Assembly (NCBI GenBank): GCA_001600495.1 | Contig: BCKE01000119.1 | Span: 1 to 25,450, forward strand | DNA length: 25,450 nt | Source: Pilasporangium apinafurcum | Lineage: Eukaryota > Oomycota > Peronosporomycetes > Pythiales > Pythiaceae | Direction of reading: 5' to 3' | Shown: piece by piece, positions 18,717 through 25,450 of the stretch | How the letters are laid out: each line of letters starts with the position of its first letter | How positions within the stretch are numbered: position 1 is the stretch's first letter | The notes under the pieces: generated by a model | What the model was told of the DNA's origin: nothing | Database searches by the model: none | What the model saw: only the letters and a program-made list of their open reading frames with translations | Translations under genes and position numbers: made by a program

Positions 18717-19270
18717 TCAGGGGTCCATTTTGAGAGATACGTTGTTCACTGTCTCTAAGTACTTATTCTTGATTTTCGCGCAGTACTCAATGTACTTCGT
18801 CCACTTGCTAGGGTTAAACGAATCCAGATCTTTATGTACATGCTCTTTGACTTCCTTCAGCAAGAAATTAACACTGTGTTTGGCGATATATGCCTTCACA
18901 TAGCCCCAGACCATCTCGATCGGGTTAAGTTCTGAATGTCCCATGGACAGCAAAAGTAGATGACATTTTCACTTCTGAGCCAGCACCTTAGCCTCATAGA
19001 TTGACTTGAGGTTGTTTTCCTGGCATAGTCTAGCCAGTTCTGGCCTCGCCAATCGCATATAGTCCTTTGGAGTTTTCATCAGATGTTTATCACAGTCTGT
19101 CGAGAGATGTCAAAGCAGACTGCTGTTCGATTAAGAGCTTGCGAAACTTTGTGTCGACTGTTATCCTGTGCTTTGCGTTCGAAATACTCCCTGTACTCAT
19201 CAATCATTACAGTCATATCGCGCGAAATCACTCTACACCTACGTTTTCTTTTCCTGGAGACGCCTTCCAC
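18717..19270 (-). pseudogene. Internally deleted Tc1/mariner-like DDE transposase
   Basis: The N-terminal part (19270-19079) is a basic RKRKRR stretch and a helix-turn-helix-like segment (CFDISRQTV); no ATG opens it. It ends in TGA. The next frame begins at 19079 and encodes the C-terminal part, HSELNPIEMVWGYVK (18894-18938). This is the conserved NPIE/W block of the DDE_3 superfamily, which carries the last catalytic acidic residue. TGA at 18969 interrupts it. The central catalytic core between the helix-turn-helix and this end, normally about 150 residues, is missing. The remnant cannot encode an active enzyme. I found no terminal inverted repeats bounding it. Confidence 0.75.
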
Positions 19271-20025
19271 GTTTTAATCGCTCATGTTCTTGCTAAGTTG
19301 GCTTCAATCACTGCGAATGATGGCTTCAATGAAAGAATGTTTTTTGTAGATTATTTCAGTTGAGTGCCTTTATAGAAAACTCGAGCCAAAAATGTCAAGA
19401 CACAGCGTCCTCCAAGGGGTGCGCCGATTTGACTTGGCTAAAGTATGCTGTCCTGACCTGTTTAACTTTCCTACTCACTCACCACCCAAAGCGCCTCACC
19501 CACACAATAGGAATATCTCTCTTCTTTGATTATTGCAGGGTCATCCTGCAGCCAAATGTTACTTTGTTATCTCCATGAGTTGATCGAGGAACAAATGACG
19601 GGATGTCGGTGCTCCGATTATTTCAGTGCCTGCGGCGACGCTTTCTGTGTACTTACAGCATTTCTAGGGTTCTAAATTTGTTAATCGAACTAAGTAGAAT
19701 GCAATCTCACGCTCTTTCTGATCACCCAAAAAAACTGATTCGACTTTTGTCGGACTGGTTCAGAGCCAATTGCAAAATAATCCGATTGGATATAACTTTA
19801 ACTCGTTTTTGACCAACTTGTGGAATGCTCTTATCTTCTATAAAGGGAATAGAGATAACTTGCTGTTGAGCAAATAACAGGTACTCGAGCTTCAACTATC
19901 CTTCGCAAAACGACCGATGATATATATCACTGGACCAGTCTTTTACAGACACACTCTTGTCTCTTTTATGCCTTTACCCACCATGCGACATGTTTATATA
20001 AACAAGCGATCCAGTACCATGTCGG
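19271..20025. other. Intergenic region upstream of the crystallin-like gene
   Basis: Only short frames without recognisable similarity. A TATA-like run (TTTATATAAAC) lies at about 19993-20003, some 30 bp before the initiator-like motif of the next gene. Confidence 0.35.
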
Positions 20026-20040
20026 TTCATTTCCAAATCT
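20026..20040 (+). promoter_or_regulatory. Oomycete initiator-like promoter of the crystallin-like gene
   Basis: TTCATTTCCAAATCT matches the initiator and flanking pattern. It ends 54 nt before the ATG at 20095 and has a TATA-like run about 25-30 bp further up. Confidence 0.55.
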
Positions 20041-20094
20041 GCTTCTTGTTGCGTTCAACTCCAAGTCGACTTTACAACACTCACTCCCAGCTCC

Positions 20095-20640
20095 ATGCAA
20101 CTCACCCGGATTATTCTTCTACCCGTTGCTATAGCAGCGATCGCCTTGTCACCTTCGCTCACTGATGCGAATACTACATGCAACGATGGGTCGGCTTCGG
20201 CTACTGAAGCGCCAACACCCACTGAGGCTCCGACTCCTGAGCCGACAATGGAGGTTCTAACGCCTGAGCCTACGACCGCAACCCCGACGCCAGCGCCGGC
20301 AACAGTGACGCTGTACGACCAGAGCGACTTTGGAGGTAATAAGTACACAGTGACTGTGTCAGGCAAGAATCGCTGTTACACCTTTAGCGATTGCTTCAGC
20401 AACGGGGTCAAATCTGTGAAATGGAGTGGTATCGAAACATCCGACAGCACGGTCATCCAGTTGTACACACAATCCGATTGTTCCAGCGAGCCCGACAACG
20501 AGTATGTGCTGGACAACTACATTTTCGGCGTGACGAATATCCAGGGATTGTCCATCCCACAGGTATCCTTTGCGTTGACGACTGCGACAGCCTGGCAGAT
20601 CACGGACTACGAGACTACATGCACAGTGGTCCGTGTGTAG
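20095..20640 (+). CDS. Secreted beta/gamma-crystallin-like protein, 181 aa
   Basis: Intact, ATG to TAG. Residues 1-25 form a signal peptide. A short Cys-containing stretch is followed by a Thr/Pro/Glu-rich linker (about 36-69) with repeated TPEPT units, probably O-glycosylated. From about 71 the protein reads VTLYDQSDFGG, then NRCYTFSDC and NGVKSVKWSG. This is the order of a beta/gamma-crystallin Greek-key motif (aromatic-x-Asp-x-x-FGG, then Cys, then SV). A second, weaker motif follows (VIQLYTQSDC) with paired cysteines. It is probably an extracellular or wall protein, possibly calcium-binding; the precise role is unknown. The gene at 21085 is a broken tandem copy. Confidence 0.8.
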   Translation: MQLTRIILLPVAIAAIALSPSLTDANTTCNDGSASATEAPTPTEAPTPEPTMEVLTPEPTTATPTPAPATVTLYDQSDFGGNKYTVTVSGKNRCYTFSDCFSNGVKSVKWSGIETSDSTVIQLYTQSDCSSEPDNEYVLDNYIFGVTNIQGLSIPQVSFALTTATAWQITDYETTCTVVRV

Positions 20641-21084
20641 CTGGAAAAAGAAAATATAGTACATAATGCCACCCAGAGTTCTACCAATTAATGTATGAAA
20701 TGGACATCGACAGCTCCTGGTTTGTGTTATGTTGATTATTTTGCGTAAGCTGCATCACTAACGATGGGTATCAGTTAGTACTGCATTTCCCCCACTCGTA
20801 ACGATTCACTTCGGTGTTGTTTTACACAGTTTCCGTTGTGAAGAGAAATTTGATCAAGTGCGGGCAGGGTGAGTGAGAGGGAACAGAGAGTTAGGCCAGC
20901 TGATGCGCAAAGAAGAGACAGATGATATTTACTGCCCTTTTGCTACACATTCGTATGTTTGTGGTGGGGACTCCTGGCCCCTCTAAGTGTCTTCCTCTGG
21001 CGACAAAATCCACACTCACTGACCGGGATCGTTTTCAAATCCACCGTGCTCTACCATAAGCCAAGCGACCCCTCTTCGAACAGC

Positions 21085-21688
21085 ATGAGGCTCACACGGA
21101 TTACCTTTGTCGCTATTTTGGCGATCGCTGAACTCACATCCGTCCTAGCTGGTGCAACAATCTGTAACGATGATGCAACTGGATCGTCCACGAGCGTACC
21201 TACTCCAGAACCCCACGATGGCCGCTCCAATACCGGAAGCGATGACAAAAGTTCTTACTCCAGAGCCGACAGCAGGAGCCCCGACCCCCGAACCAACAGT
21301 AGCAACGCCAGTCAGCTCGCTGACGCTCTACGACTTGGACAGCCTTGGGGGTGAGTCGTTAGCGGTGGATGATCTGGTGATTAACCGCTGCTACAATCTC
21401 GACAACTGCTTTGCGTAACAAGCAAGTTCGGTGGTCTGGAACGGCATCGACATTTCAGACAATCGGGCGATCGGTCTGTTCAAAGAAACGGACTGTACCG
21501 GCTGGGCATCATACCATGTTCTAGAGGGAAATCTCAACGGGATCGAGTCGTTTGGGAACTTGGGCGTCAATAATGATGCGCGTTCGTTTGCGATCGTAAG
21601 CGGCTCGAGTAATTGGGCCATCACGGCCGGCTCCGAGGGTGCGTGCCTCGTGACCATCGCAAATCGCGTGTTGCGAGGAAAAGAATGA
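21085..21688 (+). pseudogene. Broken tandem copy of the crystallin-like secreted gene
   Basis: The start MRLTRITFVAILAIAEL is clearly related to the signal peptide of the gene at 20095. The TPEP-rich linker and the domain also match (LTLYDLDSLGG, then NRCYNLDNCF, then VVWNGIDISD). A frameshift occurs at the C run 21211-21214, where one extra C explains the change of frame. A TAA at 21416-21418 interrupts the domain directly after its second Cys motif. The rest is open to TGA at 21688. The upstream initiator region is also degraded (TTTTCAAATCC at about 21031 with no TCA). All three changes point to loss of function after tandem duplication. Confidence 0.8.
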
Positions 21689-22432
21689 TGAGCTCTAGGT
21701 GAAGTCGAGCCGGTATGCTTCACGGCGATGATGTTAATATAGCTGAAGGTCATCGTCTTATTGGGCTGGCCACGACCTTTCTCATCTCCAACATCCTTGA
21801 TGTTTCGTAAGGAATGTTATCACTGTCTGCTGCCGTATACTATTTTCTCGTGAAACAAAAGCACCAAACGTGGTGCGATTGCAGCGAGCACTGGTTTGTG
21901 AAGCAGCTGCACACAACGTGAAGCGCAACTCGTCTCAACAGACTATTCAAGACCTCTGTCTTCGGAATGATAGCAATTCCTTTGGTCGAATCCCCACGTT
22001 TAAGAATATAATGCTGGTCAAGGGCCGTTAGATGACAGAGTAGCAAATAGGCCGATATTCACCAAGATGAAAGATAATATATATCATCATATCACTCAGC
22101 TCTATGCTGTTACGCATCGTACATGTTTCCTAAGCCCGCCTTCTTTTACTTTATTACTCACACCATGAGTTGTTGACGGTATAGCTGTCGTTCTAGTGTG
22201 AAATCGACTCCCGATGCTACGTGGTACCATGTTTCCGCTGCATGCACAACGATATTTCACTTTATATCTTTGCAAACAAGTTATAAAATTTAAGGAAAAG
22301 GGGAAAAATATCCCAAAAAATAATCAAAAAGAAAAAAAATATACCAGTACAGACTAAAAATGAAACGAAAGTTAAAATTTTGAAATATATTTCGAATATT
22401 ACCGACAATTAAAAGTGTGTACCGATATATAG
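21689..22432. other. Intergenic region, becoming very AT-rich
   Basis: No supported gene. Composition shifts sharply to AT-rich from about 22270, with long A runs at 22300-22345. Confidence 0.4.
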
Positions 22433-22972
22433 TGTAACTATGAGATTATTCGCACAATCGCATTAGAATTGTTTCATGCAAACGAAATGTTGATCCCGTC
22501 GTTCAAAGTACACAAAATACCTCATACTGGTCTAAATGCCTATAGTAAAAAAACTAGGAAGGTCGTTCGTAACCATCGTGCCAAGCATGGATGTATTGAA
22601 TTACACGCGAATTGAATTCTGTGCATTATATGAATTTTTTTTCATTTTGGAAGTTTAAAGTACAAAATATAAACCAGTATGAAATTTTCTAAGGCGAAAA
22701 ATTATATCACACGTAAAATAAGGCTTCAAAAGCAAACCCTTCTCAGTCAAACAATCATTGGTCTCAAAAACGAACAAAATAAGAAAATAACAGAAATATC
22801 CAAATTAGGAAACGAAATAGCTGTGCGAGGCCAAATAATAAACGAAATAGTAAAAAAGAATTAAATGGACAAGAAAAAGACACGGTTATGCGAGATAGTG
22901 ATAAAAAAAGAGATTGCTGAAAGAAAAAAAGCAATAGATGACATGAGCAACGAGCGTTCTTTTGCTGGATAA
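22433..22972 (+). pseudogene. AT-rich remnant reading frame, Lys/Asn/Ile-rich, unknown
   Basis: One frame carries protein-like sequence across 540 nt with several stops. It is open from 22433 to 22612 (segments such as ALELFHANEMLIPSFKVHK and KTRKVVRNHRAKHGC). It then meets stops at 22613, about 22628 and about 22658. It reopens at the ATG at 22679, gives a Lys-rich coiled-coil-like stretch (LKNEQNKKITEISKLGNEI) to TAA at 22862, and continues directly with a further ATG at 22865 to TAA at 22970. The composition differs from the host-type genes around it. I do not recognise a family. Foreign, possibly viral, origin is inference; the frame continuity may be chance in AT-rich DNA. Confidence 0.4.
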
Positions 22973-23280
22973 TATAATCAGATTTTGATTTGAAACTGTG
23001 AGGGTAGAAACCTCAGTGCATCACATAAAACATGATGATTTGATTGCGTTAATCCTGACCGCCATCCAAATCGTATGAGGTGAGCAAAAAATTAAAACCT
23101 CTTTATTTGGATACAATTCTACGTTTTATCACATTTGTCAGTTGAATTCTGTCAACAATAGCAGTGGATTTGTTGAATAGACTGACGAACGCACTGAAAC
23201 AAAAGTGGATATTGTTGACAAAACTGTAGATTCAAGTTCTCGTAACGAAAATATACTCGACGCACTAATAGGAACAAGGA

Positions 23281-23297
23281 TTCATTTTCTCATTATT
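23281..23297 (+). promoter_or_regulatory. Initiator-like motif before the 74-aa ORF
   Basis: TTCATTTTCTCATTATT resembles the oomycete initiator and is nearly the same as the motif at 23627 before the thioesterase gene. It ends 37 nt before the ATG at 23335. Confidence 0.35.
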
Positions 23298-23334
23298 TTA
23301 CAGCATCAATTGTAAAAAAATAGGAATAAGAAAC

Positions 23335-23559
23335 ATGGGCTACAGTTACTTAAAGGACCTCAATCGATTGTCCGCGTTTGACAGTGGCAACCACGATTTT
23401 GCACCCAAGTTTAAGTGGTTGAAAACAGATGGGACCACGTTTGATCTCAAAGAGACATCATGTGATCCCAGATGGTTTTCAGTATTCCTCACAACAAGGA
23501 TAGACTTCAACGTCTTTGGATGTATAAAGAGGATTGCACAACTTTCTCTCAATGATTAG
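23335..23559 (+). CDS. Unrecognised small ORF, 74 aa
   Basis: ATG-to-TAG frame with an initiator-like motif at the usual distance. The protein contains the segments HDFAPKFKWLKTDGTTFDLK and DPRWFSVFLTTRIDF, which look folded, but no family is recognised. It lies about 105 bp before the thioesterase start and could be a separate small gene or an eroded fragment. Confidence 0.35.
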   Translation: MGYSYLKDLNRLSAFDSGNHDFAPKFKWLKTDGTTFDLKETSCDPRWFSVFLTTRIDFNVFGCIKRIAQLSLND

Positions 23560-23626
23560 TAGCATTTTAACAGACTAAACACTTTGATTATAAATCTTTT
23601 GCTGTCAAAACTATGGATTTGAATTG

Positions 23627-23642
23627 TCATTTTCTCATTTAC
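23627..23642 (+). promoter_or_regulatory. Oomycete initiator-like promoter of the thioesterase
   Basis: TCATTTTCTCATTTAC matches the initiator and flanking pattern and ends 22 nt before the ATG at 23665. If it is the transcription start, no upstream signal-peptide exon is expected. Confidence 0.45.
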
Positions 23643-23664
23643 TCCGCTTCAGGTACTTCGTGTG

Positions 23665-24624
23665 ATGTCCAATCTACCAATCTTCTTTTTCCACGGTGCG
23701 GGTGGAACAGCAGCTAACGGACTCCAGTTTCAACATCTTGCTACCGAACAACACCCAGTTATTTCACTTAACTTCGCTGAAGCTGAAGCATCGTTCCATC
23801 CACTACCAGAACAAATTGAGCTCGCTATTAAACAAGTGCGCAACTACACAAGTAGTGATAAAGCTTTTGACAATGGTTATACCTTTATTGGTCATTCCTT
23901 GGGCGGTATCATTGCTCGTGCAGTCGTAGAAGAAATGGATGATCACAACGTCCAAGTGCTCGTGTCGCTCGCCTCACCACACACTGGTCTTTGTCATGGC
24001 CCTCAAGCTGATCCTTCCATTGCTAAACAATTTGGTACTGTTTTATTGAATGCTTACTCATTGCCAATCGAGTTGATGGACTTTGCCAGCTACTCGGATG
24101 AGGATGTCAAAGAAGGTCGAATGCTAGTAGACCTCATGGAAGTGATGGAAAAGCATCCTGAAATGGCGCAAAATTCTTCCATCAGCAGTCTTCTCCGTTA
24201 TCCTGTGCGTTCACTGTGGTTGGATCTCAAACCGTACCTCGCCACCATCGGTAATCTTGAAAAACAATGCGGGCCAGATCAAAAACGACGCAAGGAAAAC
24301 TTTCTCAAACTCAAAGAGTTCCATGCCTTCACCTCACCTCAGGACGGTGTTCTTGAACCATATCAAAGTGGTGTTTTTAGTCACTATACTGAAGTGGAAG
24401 ATGCGGATGAGTTGCTCAAAAAATTCAAGACCTTGGGCACTGTTGACATGAAGGATACTGTGGAATACCGTAAGGACACGTATGGCCTTCGCACCCTTGA
24501 TGAACGTGGTGGATTGTTCCGTCATGTCGTTGATCAAGTGCCTCACACTTGTTGGATTTATGACACAGGTGACTGCAAATTCGACAAAGTATTTGAGGCG
24601 GAATTGGCTCCAATTTTAAACTAA
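23665..24624 (+). CDS. Palmitoyl-protein thioesterase family hydrolase, 319 aa
   Basis: Alpha/beta hydrolase that in its family removes palmitate from cysteines of proteins, usually in the lysosome or vacuole. The sequence starts almost at the first beta strand (LPIFFFHGAGG, oxyanion region). Nucleophile Ser78 lies in GHSLGG (76-81). The acid is probably Asp227 in SPQDGVLEPYQS, and His294 in VPHTCW completes the triad. The YGLRTLDERGGL segment (273-284) is typical of oomycete members. Length fits the family minus a signal peptide: the ATG at 23665 lacks one, and an in-frame stop at 23620 excludes extension without splicing. Either a short first exon is unrecognised or this copy is cytosolic; the initiator-like motif just upstream favours the latter. 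It ends in TAA. Confidence 0.88.
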   Translation: MSNLPIFFFHGAGGTAANGLQFQHLATEQHPVISLNFAEAEASFHPLPEQIELAIKQVRNYTSSDKAFDNGYTFIGHSLGGIIARAVVEEMDDHNVQVLVSLASPHTGLCHGPQADPSIAKQFGTVLLNAYSLPIELMDFASYSDEDVKEGRMLVDLMEVMEKHPEMAQNSSISSLLRYPVRSLWLDLKPYLATIGNLEKQCGPDQKRRKENFLKLKEFHAFTSPQDGVLEPYQSGVFSHYTEVEDADELLKKFKTLGTVDMKDTVEYRKDTYGLRTLDERGGLFRHVVDQVPHTCWIYDTGDCKFDKVFEAELAPILN

Positions 24625-24765
24625 TTCATGTCTAGATACAATGATTGTTTGCATGAAGCTGTAGAACATGCACTCGTTTGTTGTGACAATCAATACAATA
24701 CTCACTTCTAGTTATATATCCCGTGTTCATCATTTACATTTAAATATCAATTCAAATTTGTTTGA

Positions 24766-24990
24766 CTATGGCACAGGCTCGATTATGAAGGCAGTTTTCA
24801 CAACTCCAACACCAATTACATTACCCTGATCATGCATTACGATACAACCAAGTGCTGGATACGGAAGACTTCGACAACCATTAGTTGGATAGGTTGGAAA
24901 AGCACCATCTTCGCTGGAGAAAGTGGTATTATAATGCGTCCCTGGTCTAGGGTTTAGTACGTGTCCCGATTGCGTTCTGGATACAACCAC
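24766..24990 (-). pseudogene. Possible fragment of a translation elongation factor (EF1A/EF-Tu domain III)
   Basis: An open minus-strand frame without an ATG at its head ends in TAG. Its second half, YPALGCIVMHDQGNVIGVGVV, resembles the LGRxxxRDxGxTxGVGVV C-terminal strand pair of eEF1A-like GTPases. The N-terminal part does not match anything. No GTPase domain is in the window. It is a decayed fragment or a chance likeness. Confidence 0.35.
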
Positions 24991-25215
24991 AAAAGAAGAA
25001 CACCATATTCAGATAGCCCTTGAAAAATTAGGATGTTGAAGAGAAAAAACGGAGGTGGTCACCAGTCTCGTTCGTGAGATAATTGCGAAAAACCCACTCA
25101 AAAACACAAAAGGGTTAGATTAGTAGAAGGGGTTTTCCAATAAAAAAGGGTACTGTTATTTACACGGGGTAAAAATTGTTATTTACACAGGGTAACAAAA
25201 TAATAATACAATATT
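24991..25215. other. Intergenic; short direct repeats
   Basis: A direct repeat of TGTTATTTACAC followed by GGGTAA occurs twice at about 25154-25197, separated by a few bases. No gene is seen. Confidence 0.4.
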
Positions 25216-25360
25216 GAGACAATAATAAGCCAGTTTTAAAATTAAATAAAAAAAATACGCCAACTTTTCAAAAAATAAAAAAAGAGACAATAAAAATAAT
25301 AAGCCAGTTTTAAAATTAAATAAAAAAAATACGCCAACTTTTCAAAAAATAAAAAAAATA
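25216..25360 (+). repeat. Tandem AT-rich repeat, two units
   Basis: The unit starts GAGACAATA and includes AAGCCAGTTTTAAAATTAAA and TACGCCAACTTTTC. The first copy is at 25216-25283 (68 bp). The second, at 25284 to about 25360, has an insertion of about 6 bp near its start. A partial third match follows (ATATGCCACACT). Confidence 0.8.
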
Positions 25361-25450
25361 TGCCACACTGAAAGAAATGCGAAAAATTCCGTAATTAATT
25401 TTTGTGACGAGTCTGTGATAACGAAGCCTGTAATGGGCAGTTGTAAACTT

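Noticed and set aside
18559-18903. A plus-strand 114-codon frame across the transposase C-terminus.
   Set aside because: Its second half is antisense to the clear NPIE block of the transposase; the first part matches nothing.
22270-23000. A nuclear copy of mitochondrial DNA, because of the AT-richness.
   Set aside because: The translated stretches are Lys-rich and hydrophilic and resemble no mitochondrial membrane or ribosomal protein I can recognise.
5092-25400. tRNA, rRNA or CRISPR-like arrays.
   Set aside because: No cloverleaf with conserved tRNA boxes, no rRNA-like sequence and no regularly spaced repeats were seen by eye on either strand.

Overview
The window is nuclear DNA from a eukaryote, most likely an oomycete (water mould). 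The long reading frames are intronless. Several genes have, about 20-70 nt before the ATG, a motif resembling the oomycete initiator core promoter (TCA-T/C-TT followed by an AAT/ATTT stretch). The gene families also fit: a CRN (Crinkler) effector N-terminus, a CBEL-type CBM1 plus PAN/Apple secreted protein, an ankyrin/TKL-type kinase, secreted Thr/Pro-rich Cys proteins, and a palmitoyl-protein thioesterase of the oomycete type. Genus cannot be decided from the sequence.

Layout. 1-552: no convincing gene. 553-1925 (-): decayed tail-fibre-like gene ending in a peptidase S74 (intramolecular chaperone) domain. 2137-2868 (+): intact Cys-rich protein, convergent with 3216-4847 (-), an intact signal-peptide protein with four membrane segments and duplicated Cys-rich ectodomains. 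5197-6038 (+): decayed superfamily 3 (D5-like) helicase. About 6442-7078 (-): broken CRN effector. 7252-7894: segment bounded by perfect 29-bp inverted repeats, holding a small acidic ORF. 8034-12116 (-): intact 1360-aa ABCC/MRP-type ABC transporter. 13334-13696: MITE-like element with terminal inverted repeats and an apparent 8-bp target duplication. 13855-15418 (-): decayed ankyrin-kinase gene. 15995-16390 (-): CBEL-like gene with one nonsense codon. 17184-17462 (+): unknown ORF. 18717-19270 (-): internally deleted Tc1/DDE-type transposase. 20095-20640 (+) and 21085-21688 (+): tandem pair of secreted beta/gamma-crystallin-like genes, the second broken. 22433-22972 (+): AT-rich remnant reading frame. 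23335-23559 (+): unknown ORF. 23665-24624 (+): intact thioesterase. 24766-24990 (-): possible elongation-factor C-terminal fragment. 25216-25360: tandem AT-rich repeat.

Overall this is a mosaic. Five clearly intact genes (Cys-rich protein, four-TM protein, ABC transporter, crystallin-like protein, thioesterase) sit among eroded virus-like, effector, kinase and transposon sequences. The most notable signal is the pair of virus-like remnants, an S74 tail-fibre protein and an SF3 helicase. They lie about 3.3 kb apart on opposite sides of two apparently host genes and suggest an old insertion of a large DNA virus, virophage or Polinton-like element.
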